In this document: positions 1 through 9,132 of the stretch, in pieces
Layout: each line of letters begins with the position of its first letter
Position numbering within the stretch: position 1 is the first letter of the stretch
NCBI GenBank assembly: GCA_028343615.1
Contig: JAOLZA010000001.1
Location: forward strand, 51,166 to 115,165
Source: Verrucomicrobiota bacterium
GTDB lineage: Bacteria > Verrucomicrobiota > Verrucomicrobiia > Limisphaerales > UBA1100
DNA length: 64,000 bases
Direction of reading: 5' to 3'
Notes under the pieces: generated by a model
What the model was told of the DNA's origin: nothing
What the model saw: only the letters and a program-made list of their open reading frames with translations
Database searches by the model: none
Position numbers and translations under genes: made by a program

Positions 1-200
1 TCCACTTCCGTGACCGCGCCAGGAATGCGGCGGTCCACTTCGCAATAGATACAATCGAAATTGCAGACCTTATCAGGGTTCAAATTCACCCCGATGGAAA
101 GCCCCTTACTCCGGCGCGAGATAACGGGGTAGACAAAAGTAAAATCCGAAAAATGCCGCGTGTGATCCTGCACCGCCGCCCAGCTTGATTTGATTTCCAT
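1..200 (-). CDS. Radical SAM protein, N-terminal part (truncated by window edge)
   Basis: Minus-strand reading from ATG at 200: MEIKSSWAAVQDHTRHFSDFTFVYPVISRRSKGLSIGVNLNPDKVCNFDCIYCEVDRRIPGAVTEV; contains CNFDCIYC = CxxxCxxC cluster motif. Missing from the ORF track because it is partial. Confidence 0.75.
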   Translation of the reverse strand, partial: MEIKSSWAAVQDHTRHFSDFTFVYPVISRRSKGLSIGVNLNPDKVCNFDCIYCEVDRRIPGAVTEV

Positions 201-263
201 GGCACCTTCGTCCATGCGCGATACTGTACGCCGACTGCGGTCCCGTGCCAACGCTCAAGCGTG

Positions 264-1676
264 TCACGCCCCGAATCGATTTGTAACTTTGCCGTACGTG
301 CGCGACTTGCCATCTCCGCCAAACTGCTCCCAAGTGTGGAGTTCGCCCTCGCGGTATTCCGAACGAAAGCTGGGCGAACCGTCTTCGTGCCAGCCCTGCC
401 AAATACCTGCGCGGCGATTGAGGATAAAGAAGCCTTCCATCTCTTTCTTGCCGTTGGAGTAGTAATATACAACCGATCCGTGCTTTTTGCCGCGGAGTAA
501 TTCTATCTCCTCCCGCAGCTGCCCCTCCTCGTCCCAGCGCTGCTTCAGCCCTTCTCGATGTCCGTCGACTAGCTTGTATTTTAGCTGTGGGGTACCATTC
601 GGGTATTCCACGATGACAGTGCGATTGTTTAAAAGATACCGCTCGCGCGCCTTGTGTTCTGATTCTTCCTTCTCCTTACGTTCTCGTTCTCTGGCCTCAC
701 GCTGTTCTTTCTCGTGCCGTTTCTTATCGCGCCGCATTTTCTCGGCAAACTCGCGTTCTTTGCGTTCGCGCTCCTCGCGTTCCAAACGCCCTTTATGCTG
801 TAAATACCATCCTGCGTAATCAGCCGCGGCCACCCCGTCGGGCCATGAATCTATCTCTTCACTTTTGGATTGCCAAGTGGACCGGCGCATCCAATCACTC
901 CATTGGTCACAACGCTCGTCCGCCAAATCCGCCTGACTGATGCGTTCGGGCCACTCGGCCGGATCCATCTGGTAAATACGCACCATCCAGTCATAAAGAT
1001 CCCGTCGCATAAATTTCACCATTTCAGACCGCTCAAAGAATGCCTCCGTGGCGCAGGTTAAAAACTCAGCTTTATCGGTGGTGGCATATTTGCGAATGAT
1101 TTCGTTGCCTGTTTTCTTCTCCCATGCGCTGCAAATATCGGCGTATTCTTCTTCAAGGAAAAGTTGGTAGTCAAACCTGGCGGCCTTGCTGTCAAAGTGC
1201 GGAACACTATCAAAATCGGAATCTTTGTAATCGAGCATGTGGCCGAACTCGTGTAACGTGAGGTTATGATTGTCGATTCCATCCCTCATCCCGTATCTTG
1301 TGCTCTCCCACCGCTGCCGAATGGTTCCCCCCGGCTCTGCCCATCCTGCACATTTGTCGCCGTCCTTTGACACTAGGTACTTTTCATGGAACACAAAAGT
1401 ATGGAAATGCTGGTAATCCTTCTTGGATCGTCGCGCGATCAAAAGACAGGCTTCGCATGCGACGCAGACTTTTTGCATTTCCTTGTCGGGTGTGTAGCCC
1501 ACCCAATCCTCCCATTTCCAGAACACCTTTTCGACAAACCACGGGATCATTTCTTCCAACACCAATGTCAGATCCTCCGGCAACCGCCGATACAACGCCA
1601 CGTTTTTCTCAAGGATATCCCGCCACTTCGGCTTGAAGCCGGGCGGAAATGGGGCAGGGTGAGAAACGATGGCCAT
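264..1676 (-). CDS. MtfA/M90-like zinc metallopeptidase with charged coiled-coil linker and MORN-like C-terminal repeats
   Basis: HEFGH zincin motif in LTLHEFGHMLDYKDSDFDSVPHFDS (MtfA-like); long E/K/R-rich segment; C-term YPNGTPQLKYKLVDGHREGLKQRWDEEGQLREE.. MORN-variant repeats. Confidence 0.83.
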   Translation of the reverse strand: MAIVSHPAPFPPGFKPKWRDILEKNVALYRRLPEDLTLVLEEMIPWFVEKVFWKWEDWVGYTPDKEMQKVCVACEACLLIARRSKKDYQHFHTFVFHEKYLVSKDGDKCAGWAEPGGTIRQRWESTRYGMRDGIDNHNLTLHEFGHMLDYKDSDFDSVPHFDSKAARFDYQLFLEEEYADICSAWEKKTGNEIIRKYATTDKAEFLTCATEAFFERSEMVKFMRRDLYDWMVRIYQMDPAEWPERISQADLADERCDQWSDWMRRSTWQSKSEEIDSWPDGVAAADYAGWYLQHKGRLEREERERKEREFAEKMRRDKKRHEKEQREARERERKEKEESEHKARERYLLNNRTVIVEYPNGTPQLKYKLVDGHREGLKQRWDEEGQLREEIELLRGKKHGSVVYYYSNGKKEMEGFFILNRRAGIWQGWHEDGSPSFRSEYREGELHTWEQFGGDGKSRTYGKVTNRFGA

Positions 1677-1725
1677 GGAGAGAGGCCATTACGCAATGAA
1701 GCGGATTTGTTTCCAAGCAAAAAGG

Positions 1726-2499
1726 CTACATGCCCATCACTTGATATCCGCAATCGACATAGAGCACTTGGCCTGTGATCGCCGCCGCGCCGTCGCTGGC
1801 GAGGAAGGTGCCGGTGGCGCCCAGCTCTTCGGGCAGCACATTACGCTTGAGCGGCGCGTGCGCTTCGTAATGTTTAAGCATGCTGCTAAAACCCGCTATG
1901 CCACGCGCGGCTAACGTATTTACCGGTCCTGCACTGATACAATTAACGCGGATTTTTTGCTCACCCAAATCGCTGGCCAAATAACGCGTGCTCGCTTCGA
2001 GCGCAGCCTTGGCCACACCCATCACGTTGTAATGCGGGATCACCTTTTCCGCGCCGTAATAACTCATCGCCACAACGCTGCCGCCTTCGGTCATCAACGG
2101 AGCCGCCGCGCGGGTCAGCGCCACCAACGAGTACGCACTCACATCATGCGCCACGCGGAAGGCCTCGCGAGTGGTAGCCACAAATGTTCCCTCGAGCGCT
2201 TCCTTCGGCGCGAAGGCCACTGCGTGCAGCATCAAATCCAGCTTGCCGCCAAACTTGTCGCCCACTTCATTGAACACACGGTCGATATGGTCATCCTGTG
2301 TCACGTCGCATTCGGTAATCAGCGTGTCGTCGCCAAAGGTCTCTGCCAATTGGCTCACGTTGTCCTTCAACCGTTCGCCTTGATACGTAAACGCCAAGTT
2401 GGCGCCCGCCTCTTTCCACGCCTGCGCGATGGCCCACGCAATGGATCGCTTATTCGCCACGCCAAAAACTACGCCTGTTTTGCCCGATAAAATTCCCAT
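1726..2499 (-). CDS. fabI: Enoyl-[acyl-carrier-protein] reductase (NADH)
   Basis: MGILSGKTGVVFGVANKRSIAWAIAQAWKEAGANLAFTYQGERL; SYYGAEKVIPHYNVMGVAKAALEASTRYLASDLG. Start placed at internal Met (2499). Confidence 0.93.
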   Translation of the reverse strand: MGILSGKTGVVFGVANKRSIAWAIAQAWKEAGANLAFTYQGERLKDNVSQLAETFGDDTLITECDVTQDDHIDRVFNEVGDKFGGKLDLMLHAVAFAPKEALEGTFVATTREAFRVAHDVSAYSLVALTRAAAPLMTEGGSVVAMSYYGAEKVIPHYNVMGVAKAALEASTRYLASDLGEQKIRVNCISAGPVNTLAARGIAGFSSMLKHYEAHAPLKRNVLPEELGATGTFLASDGAAAITGQVLYVDCGYQVMGM

Positions 2500-2657
2500 A
2501 ACGCCGCCAGCCCTACGGAAAACCAGCCCTCGGTGCAAGGCACAAATTCGTGTGGCGCAGCAGGTAGGGTGGCTTCTCCACGCGCGCCACGGGGATTTCG
2601 GAGAAGCCGCCCCACCCCTGCGTTGAAAACTTCTCTCTCAGCGGCTACCTTCGCCCA

Positions 2658-3782
2658 ATGAAACGTCGCGTGTATCTCAACCACCTTTCGGGCACCCCCC
2701 TTGCGCCCGAAGTGCACGAGGCGATGCGACCGTTTTTCGAGAAGCACCATCACGGCCTAGCCGCGCGCGAGGCTATTGCCACCGCGCGCGGGCAATGCGC
2801 CCAGCTCATTGGCGGCACGCCCGAAGAAATCCTCTTCACCAGCAGCGGCACCGAGGCTAACAACCTCGCCATAAAAGGCACGGCCTACGCCCAACGCGAG
2901 CGCGGCAATCACATTGTGCTTTCAAACATCGAGCATCCGTCCATCGAGCAATCCGTTACGTGGCTGGAGGAAAATGGTTTCAAAACCTCGCGCGTGCCCG
3001 TGGATGCCGAAGGATTTGTTTCGCCGAATGCCATTGCCGAAGCCGTTACGGACAAAACAATCCTCATCGCCACCCATCACGCCAGCCACGACCTCGGCAC
3101 AATCCAAGACATCACCGCCATCGGAGTCATCGCCGCCGAACGCGGCATTCCGTTTTTGGTCGATGCCACCGCAAGCGGCGGTTGGCTTTCCGTTGACGTC
3201 GCGGTGGCGAACATTTCCCTGCTGTCCCTCGCGCCCCATCGCTTCGGAGGTCCACAAGGCGCGGGCGTGTTGTTCCGCAACCGCCGCACGCCGCTCGCTC
3301 CCATCATCCACGGAGGTGCGCAGGAAGACGGCCTCCGCGCCGGCACGGAAAACCTCGCCGCCATCGTCGGCGCTGGCGCGGCTGCCGCGTTGCCGGCGGT
3401 CGATGTATCCGCGCTGCAGCGACAACTGCACGCTGGTTTGATGAGAGCCCTCGTGCCCATCCGCCTCAACGGGGCTGAGCTTGGCACGGGCCGTTTGCCC
3501 TCGCACCTCAATTATTCCATCGATGGTATCGAAGGCGAAGGGCTCGCGTTGGCGTTGGATTTGCAGGGCATCGCCATTGCCAGCGGGGCGGCGTGTGTCA
3601 CCAAAAATCTCGCCGTGCCACCCGCGCTGACGGCAATCGGGCTTGACGCCGCCTCGGCCAAGGGCAACGTTCTCCTCTCCCTCGGCCGCGATACCACGGC
3701 GGCGGACATCGACCACGTGCTGGAAGTCGTTCCAAAACAAGTCGACAAGCTCCGCAGTCTATCGCCCGCGTGGGATGCCTAA
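2658..3782 (+). CDS. NifS/IscS-fold class V aminotransferase-like protein, PLP-lysine apparently lost
   Basis: SGTEANNLAIKG, HPSIEQSV, LRAGTENL, SGAAC motifs of the cysteine desulfurase family; the SAHK(PLP) motif reads LAPHRFGGPQG. Confidence 0.85.
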   Translation: MKRRVYLNHLSGTPLAPEVHEAMRPFFEKHHHGLAAREAIATARGQCAQLIGGTPEEILFTSSGTEANNLAIKGTAYAQRERGNHIVLSNIEHPSIEQSVTWLEENGFKTSRVPVDAEGFVSPNAIAEAVTDKTILIATHHASHDLGTIQDITAIGVIAAERGIPFLVDATASGGWLSVDVAVANISLLSLAPHRFGGPQGAGVLFRNRRTPLAPIIHGGAQEDGLRAGTENLAAIVGAGAAAALPAVDVSALQRQLHAGLMRALVPIRLNGAELGTGRLPSHLNYSIDGIEGEGLALALDLQGIAIASGAACVTKNLAVPPALTAIGLDAASAKGNVLLSLGRDTTAADIDHVLEVVPKQVDKLRSLSPAWDA

Positions 3783-3783
3783 A

Positions 3784-4821
3784 ATGACTTTAGAACAATC
3801 CATCGAAGACGCCCTCAAAGGCGTGAACTATCCTGGCTACTCGCGCGACATCGTGTCATTCGGCCTCGTGAAAAATATCGCGACGGCCAATGGCTCCGCC
3901 AGCATCGCGCTGGAGTTGACCACCCATAACCCTGAAGTCGCTGACCAACTCAAAGCCGCCGTCGAAACCGCTACCACCACCGTAGAGGGCATCGACCGCG
4001 CGATGGTGCAAATCAAAATGCCGCCCGCCGGCGAAGCTCCCGCCAGCGGCCAAGCCGGGCCTAATCGAATGCCGGGCATTAACAAAGTCATCGCCGTGGC
4101 CTCCGGCAAAGGCGGCGTGGGCAAGAGCACTTGCGCGGTAAACCTCGCCTGTGCGTTGGCACAGGACGGCGGCGAGGTCGGCCTGCTCGATTGCGACATC
4201 TACGGCCCGAGCGTGCCGTTGATGATGGGCGTAAACGAACGCCCGCTCGTAAGCCCCGAAGAAAAGCTAGTGCCTTTAATGAGCCACGGCGTGAAGCTGA
4301 TGAGTATGGGGTTTTTGTTGGAGGGCGATCAACCGGTCATCTGGCGCGGGCCGATGATTATGAAAACCATCCAACAGTTTGTGATGCAAGTGGACTGGGG
4401 CACGCTAGATTATTTGTTGATCGATTTGCCGCCGGGCACGGGCGATGCGCAGCTCTCGCTGTGCCAAACGGTGCCGCTTGATGGCGGCGTGATTGTCACC
4501 ACCCCGCAGGAAGCCTCGCTCGGCGTGGTGCGCAAAGGCATCGCGATGTTTGAGCGCGTGAATGTGCCCATCCTCGGCATCGTGGAAAATATGAGCTACT
4601 TCACCGCGCCTAATGGTGACCGCATCGAAATCTTCGGCCACGGAGGCGGCGCGGCGGAGGCGAAGCGGCAAGGCACAGCATTTCTCGGCGAAGTTCCACT
4701 GTTCACCGAAATCCGCGAAGGCGGCGATGCGGGCATTCCGGTGGTGGTCAAATCCCCTGAAGGCCCGCCTGCCCAAGCCTTCGGCACGGTGGCCGCCGCT
4801 TTGCGCGATTGCCTCGATTGA
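3784..4821 (+). CDS. Mrp/ApbC-type P-loop Fe-S cluster carrier ATPase with N-terminal MIP18-like domain
   Basis: ASGKGGVGKST deviant Walker A, LLDCDIYGPSVPLMMG, DYLLIDLPPGTGDAQL, ENMSYF; start at ATG 3784 after the previous stop. Confidence 0.92.
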   Translation: MTLEQSIEDALKGVNYPGYSRDIVSFGLVKNIATANGSASIALELTTHNPEVADQLKAAVETATTTVEGIDRAMVQIKMPPAGEAPASGQAGPNRMPGINKVIAVASGKGGVGKSTCAVNLACALAQDGGEVGLLDCDIYGPSVPLMMGVNERPLVSPEEKLVPLMSHGVKLMSMGFLLEGDQPVIWRGPMIMKTIQQFVMQVDWGTLDYLLIDLPPGTGDAQLSLCQTVPLDGGVIVTTPQEASLGVVRKGIAMFERVNVPILGIVENMSYFTAPNGDRIEIFGHGGGAAEAKRQGTAFLGEVPLFTEIREGGDAGIPVVVKSPEGPPAQAFGTVAAALRDCLD

Positions 4822-4962
4822 GTGCTTATCCACTCTTTCCACCCGTTGTTCACCAGTGACTCGGGATAATTTGCCCCAAATTCCTATTTTTCGCTGAAAA
4901 TTGTGTTGTTTGTGTTGAACAGACGGTGCTATCTTCACGTCCCATTTGGCAGAGAAATCCCT

Positions 4963-5175
4963 ATGGCCAAGTCTACTGAAAATCAGGAATTGCTGAAGCG
5001 TTCGTCGCTATACCGCGAATTTTTGGCGGAGCGCGAGGAGATCTTGCGACACAAGTGGATCGAATCCGAAAAAGCTGGCATCGACGTCGGCTTCGAGGAA
5101 GCGCTCACGGGATGGATGCTGAAGCACCGCTCCGAATGGCGCAAACGCCGGCACGCCGCTCGGCAATGTGTGTAA
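4963..5175 (+). CDS. Small conserved protein of unknown function
   Basis: MAKSTENQELLKRSSLYREFLAEREEILRHKWIESEKAGIDVGFEEALTGWMLKHRSEWRKRRHAARQCV; charged, compact, well-placed ATG. Confidence 0.55.
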   Translation: MAKSTENQELLKRSSLYREFLAEREEILRHKWIESEKAGIDVGFEEALTGWMLKHRSEWRKRRHAARQCV

Positions 5176-5190
5176 ACTGAAGCCCTTTAA

Positions 5191-5293
5191 CGCGGTCCCG
5201 CGAGGCCGCCAAGGACGATGATGAAACTAAACGGATTTTATCCGCGTTGGATTCACGTGCAATCAAGCACGCGGAATCGGCGCGGGTTTTTTT
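5191..5293 (+). promoter_or_regulatory. PyrR-type mRNA-binding leader and intrinsic-terminator attenuator upstream of pyrR-pyrB
   Basis: PyrR binding-loop-like GCGGTCCCGCGAGGCCGCCAAGGAC (5192-5216), then long hairpin CCGCGTTGGATTC-A-CGTGC-AATCAA-GCACG-CG-GAATCGGCGCGG (5242-5284) followed by T7 ending directly at the pyrR ATG. Confidence 0.78.
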
Positions 5294-5836
5294 ATGGCTG
5301 ACCCAAACGTATCGCGCACCGTCCTTGAAGCCGACGCCCTCGTTCGCGCGTGGCGGCGCGTGGCGCACGAGATCGCCGAAGCCCACACCGCCGGTGGCGC
5401 GGTCATCCTCGTCGGCATCCAACGCGGCGGCGTGGCGCTGGCGCAACAACTCGGCGAAACACTCGGCAGCATTTACGATCAAGCCGTCGCCGTGGGTTCC
5501 GTGGAACCAGGCTTGCACCGCGATGATCTCTCCCAACGCGGCATGGCCGAACTGCTCCCCACCGAATTGCCCGGCGATATGACAGACAAAGTGGTCGTGC
5601 TCGTCGATGACGTCCTCAGCACCGGCAGGACCGTGCGGGCCTCCATCGATGCCGTGATGGCCTTTGGCCGCCCGCGCTGCATTCGGCTCGCAGTGCTCAT
5701 TGATCGCGGGCACCGCGAGCTGCCCATTCGCCCGGATTTCGTTGGAAAAAATCTCCCCACCCATCCCGACGAACACGTAGAGCTACACTTGTCTGAACAA
5801 GGCGCGCCGAACACGGTAGAAATTTTATCCTTATGA
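5294..5836 (+). CDS. pyrR: Bifunctional pyr operon transcriptional regulator / uracil phosphoribosyltransferase
   Basis: PRPP loop VVLVDDVLSTGRTVRASIDAVM; RCIRLAVLIDRGHRELPIRPDFVGKNLPT. Confidence 0.94.
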   Translation: MADPNVSRTVLEADALVRAWRRVAHEIAEAHTAGGAVILVGIQRGGVALAQQLGETLGSIYDQAVAVGSVEPGLHRDDLSQRGMAELLPTELPGDMTDKVVVLVDDVLSTGRTVRASIDAVMAFGRPRCIRLAVLIDRGHRELPIRPDFVGKNLPTHPDEHVELHLSEQGAPNTVEILSL

Positions 5837-6771
5837 GTTGGCATCGCAAACATCTGCTGGACATCGAAAGCCTCACCGCCGGAGAACTGACCACCGTGCT
5901 CGACACCGCGCGTGAGTTCAAAGCCGTGGGCGAGCGCGACATCAAAAAAGTCCCCGCGCTCCAGGGCAAAACGGTGGTGAACTTTTTCGTGGAACCCTCC
6001 ACCCGCACGCGCGTGAGCTTCGAGCTTTCCGCAAAACGCTTGAGCGCAGACATCATTAATTTTTCCGCCGACGCCTCGTCTTTCCAAAAAGGCGAAAGCC
6101 TCAAGGACACCGCGCGCACGCTTGAAGCGCTCAATGCCGACATCATTGTCATCCGCCACAAAGCCGCCGGCGCGCCGCATTTCCTCGCGCGCTTTCTTAA
6201 CGCCCACGTGGTGAACGCCGGCGACGGCGCGCACGAGCACCCCACGCAGGCGCTGCTCGATGTGTTTACCATTCGCGAAAAGAAAGGCAACATCGCCGGA
6301 CTCAACGTCACCATTCTCGGCGACATTTTATTCAGTCGCGTCGCGCGCTCCAACATTTGGGCCCTGCGCAAGCTCGGCGCAAACGTCACCCTCTGCGGAC
6401 CGAGCACGCTCGTGCCCCGCGTCTTCGAGCAAATGGGCTGCCGCGTCACATACGATCTCGATGAAGCGTTGGCTAACGCCGACGTAATCAACCTCCTGCG
6501 AATCCAACACGAACGCCAACGCAAATCGATGTTCCCTAGCATCGGCGAATACGCCCACCTCTTCGGCCTCAACCGTACGAGATTGGCCAAAGCCAAGCCT
6601 AACGCACTCATAATGCACCCCGGCCCAATGAACCGCGGCGTGGAAATCAAAAGCGAACTCGCCGACTGTGACCGCGCCGTCATCCTCGAACAAGTCACCA
6701 ACGGCATCGCCGTACGAATGGCGGTGTTGTACTTGGTGAACGGCGGGAACGCCGACGAGATGAATGCCTAA
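5833..6771 (+). CDS. pyrB: Aspartate carbamoyltransferase catalytic subunit
   Basis: FFVEPSTRTRVSFELSAKRL; HPTQALLDVFTI; MHPGPMNRGVEI; overlaps pyrR by 4 nt. Confidence 0.96.
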   Translation: MSWHRKHLLDIESLTAGELTTVLDTAREFKAVGERDIKKVPALQGKTVVNFFVEPSTRTRVSFELSAKRLSADIINFSADASSFQKGESLKDTARTLEALNADIIVIRHKAAGAPHFLARFLNAHVVNAGDGAHEHPTQALLDVFTIREKKGNIAGLNVTILGDILFSRVARSNIWALRKLGANVTLCGPSTLVPRVFEQMGCRVTYDLDEALANADVINLLRIQHERQRKSMFPSIGEYAHLFGLNRTRLAKAKPNALIMHPGPMNRGVEIKSELADCDRAVILEQVTNGIAVRMAVLYLVNGGNADEMNA

Positions 6772-7343
6772 AGATTTTCTTCGAGCACCGCTTGGCTTGC
6801 CTCGGCGACTTCGGCGTGCAACGATTTGCAGTGGCTGTCCATCGTTACGACCGCCGGAAACTGATCGACCTCCAGTTCCCAAATCGCTTCGGGACTTCCG
6901 AACTCCTCCATAAAATACACGTTCCGCACTTGGGTGATGTGCTCGGCCAACACTTGCGCCGCGCCGCCGATGGCGTGCAAATACACGCTGCCGTTTTCCG
7001 CGCAACCCGCGAGCGTTTTCGGCCCCATGCCGCCTTTGCCAATCACACCGCGCACGCCAAACTTTTTCATGATGCCTGCCTGATACGGCTCCTCGCGAAT
7101 GGAAGTCGTGGGCCCGGCCGCCGTTACCTGCCAATCGCCAGCATCATCCTTCACCACCACGGGGCCGCAATGATAAATAATGCCGCCTTCCAAGCTTACC
7201 CCTGCTGGTAGTTCGCCGCCTTCATGCAAATATTTGTGAACCGCATCGCGACCGGTGTACACCACCCCTGAAATCGCCACCGAATCGCCCACCTTGAGTG
7301 TACGAATTTGTCCTTCTGAAATGGGTGTGGTCAGCTCGGTCAT
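6768..7343 (-). CDS. Class I (Fe-S) fumarate hydratase, beta/C-terminal subunit
   Basis: MTELTTPISEGQIRTLKVGDSVAISGVVYTGRDAVHKYL; GPTTSIREEPYQAGIMKKFGVRGVIGKGGM. Confidence 0.9.
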   Translation of the reverse strand: MTELTTPISEGQIRTLKVGDSVAISGVVYTGRDAVHKYLHEGGELPAGVSLEGGIIYHCGPVVVKDDAGDWQVTAAGPTTSIREEPYQAGIMKKFGVRGVIGKGGMGPKTLAGCAENGSVYLHAIGGAAQVLAEHITQVRNVYFMEEFGSPEAIWELEVDQFPAVVTMDSHCKSLHAEVAEASQAVLEENL

Positions 7344-7344
7344 C

Positions 7345-8223
7345 TCAATAAAGCCACTCCGTGATTTCTCCCGCTTCATTCAATGTTGCCCCGTGGCGGC
7401 GGAAGGCCCAGCACATATAGCTGACGCTGACGAAGTACGAAGCTGGCACGCGATTGGCGGCGCGGATTTTTACGCCGAGCAACGTCGTATTGCCGCCGAA
7501 GCCCATCGGACCGATCCCGAGTTTATTGGCAGTGGCGTGGATGTCGTTTTCCAACTCGGCCAATTCGGCGTTATCGTTTTCGTCATCGAGAGTGCGCAGG
7601 AACTGTGTTTTCGAAAGCTCATAGCCCGTGGCTCGATCACCTCCGATGCACACGCCGAGAATGCCCGGCCCGCAGCCTTTGCCTTGGGCTTGTTGCACGG
7701 CATCGAGAATGACCTTGCGGCAGCCATCGAGATCGCGATTTGCGTTGAGCTTCGTGTTTGGCAGTGAGTATTGCGCGCCGACATTTTCGCATCCGCCACC
7801 CTTGAGCACCAGCCGCACAATCACATTCGTTTTGCGGGTTTGATGAAAATGAAAGGCCGGCGTGCCGGGACCGATATTGGTGCCATCGTTTTTGCCGGTC
7901 AATGAATCGACGGAATTTTGACGAAGGAACCCTCGCTTCGTCGCCTCGGTGACCGCACCGCGCGCGACGTCGGCAAACTCTATTTGATCGTACCCCACCG
8001 GACAATCCACATAAAAAAGTACGCTGCCGGTATCCTGACACAACGGTTGTGATTTCTCTTTGGCCAGCGCGATATTGCGCTCAATGATTTCCATCGCGCT
8101 CTTGGCAATGGTGTCCTGCTTTTCGTTTTCGAGGGACGCAAGGATAGCGCGCTGCACATCATCGGGAATTTCCGCCGACGTGCGGCGAATGATTTCAATC
8201 AGCGATTCAAACAGCGAATCCAT
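7345..8223 (-). CDS. Class I (Fe-S) fumarate hydratase, alpha/N-terminal subunit
   Basis: PLCQDTGSVLFYVDCPVG; KGGGCENVGAQYSLPN; GPGILGVCIGGDRATG; immediately upstream of the beta subunit. Confidence 0.91.
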   Translation of the reverse strand: MDSLFESLIEIIRRTSAEIPDDVQRAILASLENEKQDTIAKSAMEIIERNIALAKEKSQPLCQDTGSVLFYVDCPVGYDQIEFADVARGAVTEATKRGFLRQNSVDSLTGKNDGTNIGPGTPAFHFHQTRKTNVIVRLVLKGGGCENVGAQYSLPNTKLNANRDLDGCRKVILDAVQQAQGKGCGPGILGVCIGGDRATGYELSKTQFLRTLDDENDNAELAELENDIHATANKLGIGPMGFGGNTTLLGVKIRAANRVPASYFVSVSYMCWAFRRHGATLNEAGEITEWLY

Positions 8224-8316
8224 TGCTCCAACACATTAATACGCGAACGCATCGATGTCAATCTGAGGACGGTTGGCGTTGACCTTGGCGGGCCAAGCGG
8301 GCAACGTGCCGTCGAG

Positions 8317-9132
8317 ATGAGCAAGGGCTCCCAAACAAAATCAAGCAAAGCCAACGTGCCAAGGGCGCTACCGCTGCCTGTGGCTGTTCCCAAATGGCCG
8401 TTTCTATTAGCGGATATTATTTTCATCGGACTCGGCTATTGGATCAGCACACTCATCACCGGCCCAGCCGAGCAATGGCACATTATCAGCATCCTCGTTT
8501 GCGCCGGATTTGGCGCAGCGTTTGCTGTAGCACCATTTTATTTTGAGTACCGAGCCGAGGCCAAGGCGGTGGAGATCGCTCAGCTCACCACCGTAGCCAA
8601 GGAGGTCAACAAAATGGAAAGCGTAGCCGCGCAAATCGCCGAGGCCACCGAGCGTTGGAATGCCGTGCAGGAATCCTCCGGCCAAACCGCCCAGCTCGCT
8701 GAGGAGATCGCCACCGGCATCGCCGCCACAGTGAAGGAGCATCACGAGTTTATGGCCAAAGCCGGCGAAGACGAATACGCCACACTCAAGCTCGAAGTGG
8801 AAAAGCTCCGCCGCGCCGAACAGGATTGGGCGACGACGTTGGTTGGCCAGCTCGATCTTGTGTATCGCCTCGAACGCTCTGCCGCTGCATCCGGCAAAGA
8901 GCCGTTCATGCAAACGATGGCCACCTTCCAATCTCATTGCCGCGACCTCGCCAAGCGCGTGGGGCTCGTGGCGTTTGAAGCAGAACTGGGCGTCGCCTTC
9001 GACGATGAACAACACGGTCTGCTCGACAACGAACCCAAACCCGCCGACGCCGCAAAGGTCACCGAGACCCGGCTACCCGGCATCCGCCTCCAAGGCCGGT
9101 TGATTCGCAAGCCTTTGGTGTCCGTTGCTTAG
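8317..9132 (+). CDS. Membrane protein of unknown function with coiled-coil segment
   Basis: Two hydrophobic segments (WPFLLADIIFIGLGYWIST; IISILVCAGFGAAFAVAPFYF) followed by helical E/A/K-rich region. Confidence 0.6.
   Translation: MSKGSQTKSSKANVPRALPLPVAVPKWPFLLADIIFIGLGYWISTLITGPAEQWHIISILVCAGFGAAFAVAPFYFEYRAEAKAVEIAQLTTVAKEVNKMESVAAQIAEATERWNAVQESSGQTAQLAEEIATGIAATVKEHHEFMAKAGEDEYATLKLEVEKLRRAEQDWATTLVGQLDLVYRLERSAAASGKEPFMQTMATFQSHCRDLAKRVGLVAFEAELGVAFDDEQHGLLDNEPKPADAAKVTETRLPGIRLQGRLIRKPLVSVA

Noticed and set aside
2922-3740. Long minus-strand ORF (272 aa) opposite the NifS-like gene
   Set aside because: Antisense shadow in GC-rich DNA; the plus-strand frame shows clear family motifs.
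5697-6707. 336-aa minus-strand ORF opposite pyrR/pyrB
   Set aside because: Antisense shadow; pyrB motifs are unambiguous on the plus strand.
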